A stretch of 44,375 bases of DNA from Oceanicaulis sp. BBD 1991-10 (GCA_001657295.1 LYSW01000017.1:1-44375); one strand, 5' to 3'; positions 34,316-44,169 are shown, counted from the stretch's first letter. Program-made: numbers and translations. The notes: a model not told the origin generated them from the sequence alone.

Positions 34316-35607
34316 GGAACGCCTCCTTGGCTGAGCGTCTGCTCGCGCCCGCGTGCGCACGCGGCCATCGCGGAACCCAGGATCAAAAGGCCTGGCCAGA
34401 GCAGATAGGCGAGGATTTCCAAATTCTCGCCGATGGTGAACAGGATCATGAGAAGCAGGATGGCGAGCGCGGCCCGCCCGATCCGCCGCGTCAGAGACAG
34501 GGCGGCGCATTCGATGACGCTCCATGCAAGCGCGACGACCAGGGCGCCGGCGCCGACCGCGCCTTTCACGAAGAGCAGGCCGAACCAGGTATGGTGGCTG
34601 CCGATCGGCATGAACTGAACATAGTGCGAGCCGCTCTCGACCACGCCATGACCCCAGACCGGGGCGTCATCGCGCCACCGATCGACGGCGAGGCGGCCGA
34701 GGGCTTCGCGAACCCGCGAAGAGTCCGCGCGCATGCCGCGGATATTCATGTAGAGCTGGTCCAGGACATTCAGGATCGGACCGGACAGCAGCAAGAGCAG
34801 AAACACCGGGGGCGCGGCCGTCAGCCAGACGCCCGGCCGTCCCAGCCGTGAGACGCCCCAGGCGGTGGGCCAGATGATGACCGCAGCGACCAGGCCCAGG
34901 CGCGATTTCGACAGCACGATGATCGTCAAGGCCGAAATGATCCCGATCCATCGCCAGGCTGCGCGCCGATCCTCGATCGCGAGGATCAGATAGAGATTGC
35001 CGATCATCGCCGCAGCCGGGGACCAGGGCGTGAAATAGCGCCAGCGCGGCAGGCCGTCGCCCGGGTCCATGGAATAGAGCTGCACCGCGAAGAATTCCGG
35101 GCCCGGTCCGCCGACGGCTTGCAGCGGCGAAACGAAAAGCGTCGGCGGCAGACCGATCTTGGGCGCCATGAATAAAAGCGGGGTGAGCATGAGCGAGATC
35201 AAGGCGGTCACCGACGCAGCCCGGATGATCGTCTCCGCCTTGATGTTGAGACACGCTCCGGCCAGCGGGAACATGGCGAACAGCGCCCAGCCTTTCGCCC
35301 AGCCGATCGTGGATTTGATGGTCTGGCCCATGGACAGACCTTGGGTCCAATGCCCCATCAACAGCGCCAGCAGCATGACCGCCATCGCCGCAATCCAGAC
35401 CCAGACGCCGAACGGAATGGGCGGCGGCGCGCGGCGCGTTCCGGCGCGCACATAGGCGCGCGCGCAAAAGAGCGCCGTCAGCAAGACCCCGAGCACCGGG
35501 CCGAGCACGTATAGCCCGCCTATGGCGTAGATCGGCCAGGTGCCGACCAGCGCGGCGGCGACTACACGATCTTCCACAGCAGGCGGATGAGCGGCAGGCG
35601 CAGCCAT
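34312..35607 (-). CDS. O-antigen ligase/polymerase-family membrane protein (probable Wzy)
   Basis: 431-aa protein with about 10-12 membrane segments. The large periplasmic loop contains SRLGLVAAVIIWPTAWG, SSRVREALGR and GSHYVQFMPIGSHHTWFGLLFV, the His-containing Wzy_C-type motif. With no lipopolysaccharide genes nearby and no other polymerase in the locus, it most likely polymerises the repeat units. Starting at ATG 35607 it overlaps the preceding gene by 46 nt; GTG 35577 would cut the overlap to 16 nt and is an alternative. Confidence 0.85.
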   Translation of the reverse strand: MAAPAAHPPAVEDRVVAAALVGTWPIYAIGGLYVLGPVLGVLLTALFCARAYVRAGTRRAPPPIPFGVWVWIAAMAVMLLALLMGHWTQGLSMGQTIKSTIGWAKGWALFAMFPLAGACLNIKAETIIRAASVTALISLMLTPLLFMAPKIGLPPTLFVSPLQAVGGPGPEFFAVQLYSMDPGDGLPRWRYFTPWSPAAAMIGNLYLILAIEDRRAAWRWIGIISALTIIVLSKSRLGLVAAVIIWPTAWGVSRLGRPGVWLTAAPPVFLLLLLSGPILNVLDQLYMNIRGMRADSSRVREALGRLAVDRWRDDAPVWGHGVVESGSHYVQFMPIGSHHTWFGLLFVKGAVGAGALVVALAWSVIECAALSLTRRIGRAALAILLLMILFTIGENLEILAYLLWPGLLILGSAMAACARGREQTLSQGGVP

Positions 35608-37028
35608 AACAGCAACACTCCCATGACATAGGCGAGATAGCCGGCCACAGCTGCGCCGGCGGCGATTTTCAGTGAAGGCGAGCTGGGCCGAGCCGGCCGC
35701 GCCGGCGCCTCCAGGACCTGGACCATCGGGTAGGAGGTGAAGAGGTCGGACTGAGCCGTGCTCAATCGCGCGACCGCGCTCGCGAAGACGGTCTCGGCGA
35801 CCCGATGGGCGCGCAGGCGCGCCGCCAGCTCGGCGGCGACCGGCGACAACTCGGCGACCCGGGCGCGGTTGGCTTGAATGCGCTCGGACAAAGCGGCCGC
35901 GGACGCGCGTTCGCCCGCCGCTTCGGCCGCAAGCTCCACCATTTGGCGCAGCATGTTGGCGCGTTCATCATCAAGATTGATGTCGGCCAGCGACAGGGCC
36001 CGATAGCGCGCCACGCTCAGCAGGGCTTCGCCGCGTGACGCCATTTCGGCCAGAAGGCCCGCATGGCGATCGCGGGCTGCCCGCATGTCGGGATGGTTGG
36101 CGCCCAGAACTTCGCGCAGGCCTGCGATCTCGTTCGCGGCCGTTCCCAGCTCCGCCCGCAATGCTTCAAACTGAGGGTCGCCGCGCAGGACCAAAATGGC
36201 GGCGGCGGCGTCCGGCTCCAGGCCGATCAGGCGGGCGAGCGCCTGGCTTTGAGCGGTCAGGAGGGCGGTTCGGTCCAGCGCGGCGCCGCGCTGTTGGTCA
36301 AGCGCGTCGGTCTCGTTGACCAGCGCGTCATATTGCTCGCGCGAAATCAGGCCGGTCTCGGCCTGGAGCGCGATGACCGCCTGGCGCGCCGCGGTGACGT
36401 CCGCTTCATACTGCTCAAGCGCGGCGCGGAAGGCGTCGTCCCGCGCCGCGCGCTCTTCCCGGCGCAGGACGTCTAGCTCGGACTGGAAGACTGAGAGCAA
36501 AGTCTCCGACGCCGCGAATGCTGAGTCCGGCGATCCGGCGTTCATCTGAACAAAGATCATCGGCGTTTGATCCTGCAGGCGGATCTTGAAGCTGGGCAGC
36601 GCGGCGACCTCGATTCCCAGCCTGCGGGCGACCGCGCCGCGAACGCGGTGGGAGTCCATCAGCCGCTTGTACTGAACTGTCGGGCTCAGCGAAGGGCTTG
36701 AGAAGGGGGATGGCGAGCTGGCGTCCGTGCTGCCAAGGCTCTCCAGATTAATCCGCGAGGATGGGCCGGCGCCCGGCAGGATGAGGGAGAAGCCGCTGGT
36801 GTATTGGCGCGGGGGCAGCAGGTAGAAGGCGGAAGCCGCCGCGCCGATGATGAGCGCGCCTGACGCGAGCACGAGCACATAGCGGATCAGGCGGCCGGCC
36901 CCGAAGCCGGCGATCAGCTTTCGAGCGAAGCGCCCCAGCGCGGTCGACGAGATGGAGCCGCGCGGCGCCGGTCCCGAGCCCTGAAGGATCCGGTCGGGGT
37001 GTGGCGGAAAAGGGGGCGGAGGCGTCAC
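35562..37028 (-). CDS. Polysaccharide co-polymerase / chain-length determinant without kinase domain
   Basis: 488-aa inner-membrane protein of the Wzz/GumC type. GTG start at 37028 overlaps the Wza-like gene stop as GTGA. A Pro-rich N-terminal tail precedes TM1 (about 47-68), then a Ser-rich stretch, the periplasmic domain with coiled coil at about 195-390, a Pro-rich segment (EAPARPARPSSP) and TM2 (about 457-480). It ends after TM2 with no Walker A or Tyr cluster, so it is not a tyrosine autokinase of the Wzc kind; control of chain length must occur without phosphorylation in cis. It resembles the holdfast protein HfsA in layout. Confidence 0.9.
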   Translation of the reverse strand: MTPPPPFPPHPDRILQGSGPAPRGSISSTALGRFARKLIAGFGAGRLIRYVLVLASGALIIGAAASAFYLLPPRQYTSGFSLILPGAGPSSRINLESLGSTDASSPSPFSSPSLSPTVQYKRLMDSHRVRGAVARRLGIEVAALPSFKIRLQDQTPMIFVQMNAGSPDSAFAASETLLSVFQSELDVLRREERAARDDAFRAALEQYEADVTAARQAVIALQAETGLISREQYDALVNETDALDQQRGAALDRTALLTAQSQALARLIGLEPDAAAAILVLRGDPQFEALRAELGTAANEIAGLREVLGANHPDMRAARDRHAGLLAEMASRGEALLSVARYRALSLADINLDDERANMLRQMVELAAEAAGERASAAALSERIQANRARVAELSPVAAELAARLRAHRVAETVFASAVARLSTAQSDLFTSYPMVQVLEAPARPARPSSPSLKIAAGAAVAGYLAYVMGVLLLWLRLPLIRLLWKIV

Positions 37029-38254
37029 CGGAAAGCCTCTCGCGTCAGAGCCAGGCTGACCGCCGGCGAGAGCACGTCCCCGAAGGCGCGCACGATATCG
37101 CGCACATTGGTGACGTGGCTGTCATAACACGCGATGGCGTCATTCGGCAGCAAGACCGGGTTGAAGCGGTCCCGGTCCGCGCGGCGCACCAAATCCTCGA
37201 TCGAACGCGCGATCACTTCGCTTTCGCCGGTGATGGGATTGCGCGAGATCAGCACCGCCCAGCGATTCGCATTGGTCGCCTGGACCCCGCCGACGCAATT
37301 GGCCGAAACCAGGCCCTGGAGCAGGCGCGTGCCGTACGGCAGATTGACGGCGTCGCGTCCGATCGCGGACTGGGCGTTGGACGCGGCCGGCTGGGTCAGG
37401 TTCGACATGAAGACCCGCACGCCCGGAGTCGTGATTCGCGACGGCCGCGCCAGCTGGGCCTGGAAACAGGCGCGCGACGGAATGTGAACCTGGTCGCCGG
37501 CGATCAGCACCGGATCTTCGACCCGGGCGCCGGTGAACGCGCCGCTGAGGTCATGAACGGTTCGGCGGCCGGCGCGGATCACCACGACATGGCGCACATC
37601 GGCGTCGGGGCGCACGCCGGCCGCCGCTGAGATCGCCCGGCTCAGCGTCCGGCCTTCGGCGACGTCGCCTGCAGCCTCGACGCGTGCGGTCTGGACCGTT
37701 TCGGCGTTGGTGGAGTTGATCAGCACGTCGCCGGGCTGGAACACCGCGCCGGACACATGCACTTGAACCGGGGCCCACTGAATGATGCTGAGCGAGGGGC
37801 GGGCGTAGCCGGGCTGATAGACGCCTTCATCCACCATCAGACCGGCGATGAAGGTGGCGATGTCGGCGGGCGCAAACCCGGCCGCGGGGAAAGACCGTAA
37901 GCCCGGCAGGTCCAGCCGGCCGTCCGGCGCGATGATATAGGCCCCGTCAAACACGTCGTCGGCGTCGAATCTCAAACGCACCATATCGCCCGGGGACAGC
38001 GGCGGACCGGCCGCGGTCCGGCTGCGCAGGGCGGGCGCTTGGGGGCGCGCCATCGGCAGATCGGCGTCCACGCAGCGGCCTTCTTCGGTGTAGCGGTCCA
38101 GACCCGTGACCCGCGCCTCGTCAGCCGGCTGCATGGGCGAGCGCGTCAGCGTATAGCCGCCGCTGCTCAACTCGACGCTATTGCGCGGCGTTTCGAACGC
38201 GGTCGCGCACGCGGCCGCGCTGAGGCCGCAAATGATGGAGACCAGCGCCCGCAT
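37025..38254 (-). CDS. Wza-like outer-membrane polysaccharide export protein
   Basis: 409-aa protein. ATG 38254 follows GGAGGAG, and its first base overlaps the stop of the small gene upstream. The N-terminus is a signal sequence with LSAAAC (Cys 16) as a probable lipidation site. A Poly_export domain (LSPGDMVRLRF ... DGRLDLPGLRSFPAAG) lies at about 85-170 and SLBB-type beta-grasp domains follow (VHVSGAVFQPGDVLI, IAGDQVHIP). The C-terminal part (RSIEDLVRRADRDRFNPVLLPNDAIACYDS) is another export-domain-like repeat. It forms the exit channel together with the co-polymerase. Confidence 0.9.
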   Translation of the reverse strand: MRALVSIICGLSAAACATAFETPRNSVELSSGGYTLTRSPMQPADEARVTGLDRYTEEGRCVDADLPMARPQAPALRSRTAAGPPLSPGDMVRLRFDADDVFDGAYIIAPDGRLDLPGLRSFPAAGFAPADIATFIAGLMVDEGVYQPGYARPSLSIIQWAPVQVHVSGAVFQPGDVLINSTNAETVQTARVEAAGDVAEGRTLSRAISAAAGVRPDADVRHVVVIRAGRRTVHDLSGAFTGARVEDPVLIAGDQVHIPSRACFQAQLARPSRITTPGVRVFMSNLTQPAASNAQSAIGRDAVNLPYGTRLLQGLVSANCVGGVQATNANRWAVLISRNPITGESEVIARSIEDLVRRADRDRFNPVLLPNDAIACYDSHVTNVRDIVRAFGDVLSPAVSLALTREAFR

Positions 38255-38490
38255 CAGGACGCTCCTCCGATCAGCGCGGGATCAATGCGCTTGATGATGA
38301 GTCTGAGCCGCCTTGCGATCTTCTGATCGCTGCACTCCACACGCCGCACGGAACGCCCGCCGCGCTGGGCGGTGACCACGGCGACCGCCGCATCATCATG
38401 CGGAAAAACAAGCCCGTTGAGCGCCTCGCAGAAACGGCGATTGAAGCCCTCGGGCGTGCGATCAGTCTCAAATTCAGCAACAAGCAGCAT
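38254..38490 (-). CDS. Small protein of unknown function, first gene of the EPS export operon
   Basis: 78 aa. ATG 38490 has GAGGAG 8 nt upstream and lies 26 bp from the -12 box of a leftward sigma-54 promoter. The protein has no signal or membrane segment. It looks like a small alpha/beta domain (MLLVAEFETDRTPEGFNRRF, AAVAVVTAQRGGRSVRRVE, then a basic helix IARRLRLIIKRID). I do not recognise a family. Its leading place and coupling to the Wza-like gene suggest a regulatory or assembly role in EPS export. Confidence 0.7.
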   Translation of the reverse strand: MLLVAEFETDRTPEGFNRRFCEALNGLVFPHDDAAVAVVTAQRGGRSVRRVECSDQKIARRLRLIIKRIDPALIGGAS

Positions 38491-38515
38491 AAAGGCTCTC
38501 CTCGCTGAATAGCCC

Positions 38516-38530
38516 GCAAGGACGCGGCCA
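38516..38530 (-). promoter_or_regulatory. Sigma-54 promoter of the leftward EPS export operon
   Basis: On the minus strand TGGCCGCGTCCTTGC has perfect TGGC and TTGC boxes at 10-bp GG-GC spacing. Transcription should start near 38504, leaving a very short leader that still includes the GAGGAG ribosome site. Confidence 0.7.
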
Positions 38531-38593
38531 TGGCGTGCTTCAGGTTCAAGCCTTTATTTTCAGCTGGTTAGCGAGTCTCGTTCGAATAGCGTA

Positions 38594-38606
38594 TTGCAAA
38601 TTGCAA
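38594..38606. promoter_or_regulatory. LuxO-type operator 7
   Basis: TTGCAAATTGCAA, a perfect match to TTGCA-W3-TGCAA. Its centre is 71 bp from the leftward -24 box. Confidence 0.7.
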
Positions 38607-38626
38607 GCGGGCTGCGGACGCATCGC

Positions 38627-38639
38627 TCGCACTCTGCAA
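38627..38639. promoter_or_regulatory. LuxO-type operator 8
   Basis: TCGCACTCTGCAA, one change from the palindrome. Its centre is 33 bp from operator 7 and 87 bp from the rightward -24 box, so the pair can serve both divergent promoters. Confidence 0.6.
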
Positions 38640-38718
38640 CACGGTCCCAGGCGCCCTGATGCAGTCGAGCGCCAAGCGCGACGGGGCGATCCTTTTCCAC
38701 CTTCGGCTCGCGGTCTTT

Positions 38719-38733
38719 GGGACCCTGTCTTGC
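38719..38733 (+). promoter_or_regulatory. Sigma-54 promoter of the acyltransferase gene
   Basis: GGGACCCTGTCTTGC: GG and GC at 10-bp spacing with TTGC, -24 box less perfect. Start expected near 38745, 22 bp before the ATG. Confidence 0.6.
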
Positions 38734-38766
38734 GAGACCTGTCCTCAAGCAATTGAGGAGGGCTGA

Positions 38767-39867
38767 ATGGCAGCGACACTCGCCGATCATCTGGGCACGC
38801 GTGAAAACCGGATCGATCAAATCCGTCTGGCGGCGGCGGTCGCCGTGGTCTTCGGCCATTCCTGGCATCTCAGCCTGGGCCCCGATGCTGCGGCGCCGCT
38901 TGAGCCCGTGCTCGGGCTCGGCGTTCATGAGCTGGCGGTGCACGTCTTCTTTTTTCTGTCGGGCTTGTTGATCACGCAAAGCGCAAAGCGCCACGCCGAT
39001 CGCCCCGCCCGCTTCGCCTTCGCCCGGTTCAAACGCATTTTTCCCGCGCTCGTCGCCCATGCGCTGATCCTTCCGGTCGCGCTGTTGGCGTTCGGCGTGG
39101 TCGGCTTCGATCAACTCGGCGGGCTCTGCGTCTATTCGGCCAGATTAATGACGATCCTCTTCGTCGAATTCACCCTTCCGGGGGCCTTTGCCGGCAACCC
39201 CTTCCCGGAGGCGATCAACGGATCGATCTGGTCGCTGCGCCACGAAGTCATCGTCTATGCGTTGGCTGGCGGAGCGGCGGTCCTGGGGGTCTTTAAAAGC
39301 GGGCTCCGAGCCGCAGCCTTCCTTGGCGCGATGCTGGCCTGGATCATCACCGCGCATATGATCGCGGATCAGGCGCACAGCGGCCTCGCCTTCATTGTCG
39401 CGGAAGGGCGCTGGGTCATGACGTCGTTTCTGATCGGGGCGGCGTCGCATTTTCTGGCCCGCTGGATCCGTCTTCGACTCGACCTCCTGGCCGCGTTCTG
39501 GAGCGTCGCCGCCGCCGGATTGCTGTTTGCGCCGCCGATGTTCGCAACGCATCTGGTGCTGGCGGCGATTTGCTACACCACGCTGATCGCCGCCTTTCTG
39601 GGCCGTCCGGCAGGCGGGATGTCGTCAGACATCAGCTACGGCGTTTATATCTATGGATGGCCGGTCCAACAGCTCGTCGTGACGGGGTGGATCGCCTTGA
39701 CCGGAACCGCGCCTGATCCGATCACGCTCTTCGCCGCGGCGATAGCGCCGCTCGCCGCAATTGCGAGCCTGTCCTGGCGCTTGATCGAGCGGCCGGCGCT
39801 GCATCTGACCCTGCCCGGACATCATCGCGACAAAAGACGTAAGCGTCAGTCTGCGACCCAGATCTGA
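38767..39867 (+). CDS. Acyltransferase 3 family membrane protein (EPS acylation)
   Basis: 366-aa integral membrane acyltransferase with about 10 segments. ATG 38767 follows GAGGAGGG. The family hallmarks are RIDQIRLAAAVAVVFGHSWH at the N-terminus (conserved R and the functional His), VFFFLSGLLIT, RFKRIFPALV, and SIWSLRHEVIVY near residue 155 (SLxxE). A short basic tail ends the protein. It likely adds acetyl or another acyl group to the EPS. Divergent from the export operon and under the same enhancer region. Confidence 0.93.
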   Translation: MAATLADHLGTRENRIDQIRLAAAVAVVFGHSWHLSLGPDAAAPLEPVLGLGVHELAVHVFFFLSGLLITQSAKRHADRPARFAFARFKRIFPALVAHALILPVALLAFGVVGFDQLGGLCVYSARLMTILFVEFTLPGAFAGNPFPEAINGSIWSLRHEVIVYALAGGAAVLGVFKSGLRAAAFLGAMLAWIITAHMIADQAHSGLAFIVAEGRWVMTSFLIGAASHFLARWIRLRLDLLAAFWSVAAAGLLFAPPMFATHLVLAAICYTTLIAAFLGRPAGGMSSDISYGVYIYGWPVQQLVVTGWIALTGTAPDPITLFAAAIAPLAAIASLSWRLIERPALHLTLPGHHRDKRRKRQSATQI

Positions 39868-40073
39868 CGGCGTCTCGACCCAGCCTGACGGCCCGAAACA
39901 AAGCCCTCATTATTAGAGCGGAAATGGAATAAGATAGAGGCGAATTGGGCACATTAATTCTTAGTTGGAAAATTTTACTTTCCAGGGCGCGCGATACCGC
40001 CTGCGCCGGCGTCCTCCCATATGCCCGCTCGTCACGATGGCCATGCCGGCCGTCTTAACGAAGAGGACTTCCC
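39868..40073. other. A+T-rich intergenic region closing the EPS locus
   Basis: 206 bp. The middle part (about 39900-39990) is much richer in A+T than its surroundings, and contains GGAAA-N7-TTTCC at about 39966-39982. No gene is seen. It mirrors the A+T-rich stretch after tRNA-Ser at the other side of the locus. Confidence 0.5.
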
Positions 40074-40808
40074 ATGCTCACCGCATTCTTCTCCGCCCCG
40101 GTCCGCAGCCTGTCCGTAGCGCTCGCCGCCGCTGCGGTCATGGCGACCGCGGCCTTCGCCCAGACCGCGCCCGTCACCGAAAACGGCCAGCGTCTGCTCG
40201 ACCGTGACGACACAGTGTTCTTGATGCTCGATCACCAGGCCGGCCTGATGCAGATCGTCAACGATATCGATCAGACCCAGCTGCGCCGCAATGTGGCCGC
40301 CAAGGGCATGGTCGCGGAATTTTTCGACATTCCGGTCATCGCATCCACCTCGGTTCCAGAGGGGCCGAACGGTCCGCTGATCGCCGAGGTCACGGAGAAT
40401 GCGCCGTCCGCCATCGTCATCGACCGGGCCGGCCCGATCAACGCCTGGGACGATGTCCGGATCCGCGAGGCGGTTGAAGCCACGGGCCGCCGGACGGTGG
40501 TCATCTCCGGAATCCTGACCAGCGTTTGCGTGGCATTTCCCGCCATTGAGATGGCGCAAGAGGGCTATCACGTGATCGCCGCCATCGACGCCTCGGGCGA
40601 TTATTCCGACCTCGCCAGCCAGACCACGATCGCGCGTCTTCAGCAGGCCGGCGTTGTGGTGGAAAGCACTTTCTCGGTGCTCAGCCAGGTCCATGACGCC
40701 TGGGACGAGGCGAACACGCCGGTGATGGCGCAGGCCTACTCGCTCGTCACGCCGGAATACGGCTCGGTGATCGAAAGCTATGTCGCCCACACGCAGCCCT
40801 CGAACTGA
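40074..40808 (+). CDS. Exported isochorismatase-like cysteine hydrolase (YcaC type)
   Basis: 244 aa. ATG 40074 follows GAAGAGGA. The signal peptide ends at AAFAQT (about residue 31), so the enzyme is periplasmic or secreted, unlike cytoplasmic YcaC. Fold and catalytic motifs: FLMLDHQAGL (Asp), AIVIDRAGPINAWDD, and ISGILTSVCVAFPAIEMAQEG (nucleophile Cys). At the usual catalytic Lys position I read Arg (IDRAGP), by eye only. DASGDYSDL is the typical YcaC segment. The substrate is unknown. A terminator follows directly. Confidence 0.88.
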   Translation: MLTAFFSAPVRSLSVALAAAAVMATAAFAQTAPVTENGQRLLDRDDTVFLMLDHQAGLMQIVNDIDQTQLRRNVAAKGMVAEFFDIPVIASTSVPEGPNGPLIAEVTENAPSAIVIDRAGPINAWDDVRIREAVEATGRRTVVISGILTSVCVAFPAIEMAQEGYHVIAAIDASGDYSDLASQTTIARLQQAGVVVESTFSVLSQVHDAWDEANTPVMAQAYSLVTPEYGSVIESYVAHTQPSN

Positions 40809-40815
40809 CGACGGC

Positions 40816-40850
40816 CCGGAGCCTGGCGCGACCGCCAGGCTCCGGCTTTC
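40816..40850 (+). terminator. Rho-independent terminator after the YcaC-like gene
   Basis: A perfect 13-bp G+C-rich stem (CCGGAGCCTGGCG and its complement), loop CGAC, then CTTTC. It starts 7 bp after the stop codon. Confidence 0.8.
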
Positions 40851-40888
40851 GCCTGATCTCGCAATAGTTTCCGATAGGAGCTGGATTC

Positions 40889-42286
40889 ATGTTTGCTGCA
40901 GTCCTACTCGCCGCGCTGGGTGCGACGGAGCCGGATAGCGATGTCCGGCCGCGCGCGCCCGGTACGGTCCAAGCGCCTGCCGTGCGGGCGCTTCTTCCGC
41001 AAGATGAAGACTGGAGCGCCGCCGATGCGGCGGCCCCCGCCTTCAAGCATCGCAGCTGGGGCGCGAACGGCGCCGTGACGACCTCGCTCGGCCTCGACGC
41101 GCGGCTTCATGCCGAGCACTTTCAGAATGAAAGCTTCGGCGCCGTTCCCGGCGGCGATGAATCGGTCTTCCTGAGGCTGACGCCTTGGGCGTCGGTCACG
41201 TTCAACGACCGCGTCCGCCTTTACGGCGCGTTGAAGCATGCAAGCGTCGGGGGGCGAGACGCCTCCACGCCGGCGGCGATCGACGATCCTCTGGATCTGC
41301 ATCAGGGTTTTGTCGAAGTCGCCCTGGGAGACGCCCTTGGTCAGTCGCGCAACGATCTCCTGGTGCGAGCCGGACGTCAGGAGCTGCATTACGGGGCCGG
41401 GCGCCTGATCGCCATTCGGGCCGGCCGCATCATGCGCGACGACTATGATGGCGCGCTGGTGCGGTATCGCCGCGGTGCGTGGGTAACGGACGCCTTCGGC
41501 TTCTACGGCGTTGAAGATGGCGACGACGTCTTCGACAACGGCGCCGATGACACGGCCAGCCTGAGCGGGATTTATTCGAGCGGAGTCATTGAGGGCCTGA
41601 ATGTCGATCTGTACGGCGTTCGCTGGCGACAGGACGATGTCGCAAATTCGGCCGACGCGTCGGAAACCGTCCGCAACTATGCCGGGCTCCGCGTGTCGGG
41701 CGCCGCACGCGGCCCCTGGTCCTGGGACGTTGAAGCGACGGTTCAATTCGGAACGCGGGACGCCACCGATGAGGACATTGGCGGCTTTCAGATCGGCGGC
41801 CGTGTCGCGCGGCAATTCTCCGATCTGCCCGGTGTGCCGACGCCGACATTGGAGTTTCTTTACAGCTCCGGCGACGATGACCCTGCGGACGGGCGCATCG
41901 ACACCTTCCTGGCCCCGGCCGCCTCCGGCTTGGTCTATGAAGATGTCACCCAGCCTCTAGGTCCGGGGAATCTGGCCTGGGTCAAAGCCTCCCTTCCCCT
42001 GCAGGTCGGCTCCCGGCTCAGGATCGCGCCCTATTTGCACGCCTACTGGCGTGTCGAGGATCAGGACGCTCTTTACACGCTCTTCAATACTCCGTTGCTT
42101 TCGCCCGGCGCAGGAGAGGGTGATTTCGTCGGCCTGGACATAGGCGTCACGGCGCGCCTCACCTTGACCGAACACCTGTCGGGATTCGCCTATGCCGGCC
42201 AGTTCGATCCGGGTGACGTGTTTAGCGCAACGGGGCGCGACGCGTCCGGCGGCAGCGCCATACTCGGCCTGTCCTACCGCTACTGA
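40889..42286 (+). CDS. Alginate-export-family outer-membrane beta-barrel protein
   Basis: 465 aa. ATG 40889 follows AGGAG. It has a rather short N-terminal hydrophobic segment (MFAAVLLAALGA), then an N-terminal extension of about 40 residues. The body has alternating strands of a monomeric barrel, including the family hallmark VRAGRQELHYGAGRLIAIR near residues 165-185 and FEVALGD-like turns. It ends in an aromatic strand, GLSYRY, as required for outer-membrane insertion. The family includes AlgE, but most members are porin-like with unknown solute. It lies 3 kb from the EPS export operon but has no LuxO-type site, so a link to that polymer is only a guess. Confidence 0.85.
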   Translation: MFAAVLLAALGATEPDSDVRPRAPGTVQAPAVRALLPQDEDWSAADAAAPAFKHRSWGANGAVTTSLGLDARLHAEHFQNESFGAVPGGDESVFLRLTPWASVTFNDRVRLYGALKHASVGGRDASTPAAIDDPLDLHQGFVEVALGDALGQSRNDLLVRAGRQELHYGAGRLIAIRAGRIMRDDYDGALVRYRRGAWVTDAFGFYGVEDGDDVFDNGADDTASLSGIYSSGVIEGLNVDLYGVRWRQDDVANSADASETVRNYAGLRVSGAARGPWSWDVEATVQFGTRDATDEDIGGFQIGGRVARQFSDLPGVPTPTLEFLYSSGDDDPADGRIDTFLAPAASGLVYEDVTQPLGPGNLAWVKASLPLQVGSRLRIAPYLHAYWRVEDQDALYTLFNTPLLSPGAGEGDFVGLDIGVTARLTLTEHLSGFAYAGQFDPGDVFSATGRDASGGSAILGLSYRY

Positions 42287-42315
42287 GCGTTCGCCCTTGG
42301 GGCCGCACCGGCGTG

Positions 42316-42385
42316 TTCCCGGCCCGGCCGGGAAACTGTGTCCTCGTCCCGCCTCACCCGCTGGCGATTAATCGCCGGCGGGTGA
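42316..42385. terminator. Two hairpins between convergent genes
   Basis: TTCCCGGC-CCG-GCCGGGAA lies at 42316-42334. A longer inverted repeat with about 16-bp arms and one G-T pair lies at 42354-42385, centred on GCGATTAATCGC. They sit between the barrel gene and the converging peptidase gene and probably end transcription from both sides. Confidence 0.6.
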
Positions 42386-42415
42386 CGGCGTGAGATGGGC
42401 TGTCGTCTCGCGGTG

Positions 42416-44059
<1,644 letters not shown>

Positions 44060-44112
44060 CACTTTGATCTTGGACCCCTGTCAGACGCGTCAGAAAAATT
44101 TTTCACCGTGAT

Positions 44113-44137
44113 GGAATAAAACTGATCCTGAAACGTC
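44113..44137 (+). promoter_or_regulatory. ECF-type promoter for the sigma factor gene
   Basis: GGAAT (44113-44117) and CGTC (44134-44137), spacer 16 bp, fit the usual ECF -35/-10 pattern. Start expected near 44144, 26 bp before the GTG. Autoregulation by the encoded sigma factor is likely. Confidence 0.5.
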
Positions 44138-44169
44138 AACTCAATGACCAACGCAATTGGACGACGCGG

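Noticed and set aside
22402-39867. Holdfast synthesis locus (hfs type)
   Set aside because: Co-polymerase and exporter layout is similar, but no polysaccharide deacetylase or holdfast anchor genes are present, so only a general EPS locus is claimed.
39924-39932. ATGGAATAA, also found in the ECF promoter at 44111-44119, as a second ECF-dependent promoter before the YcaC-like gene
   Set aside because: No CGTC-like -10 box at 16-17 bp; shared 9-mer alone is too weak.
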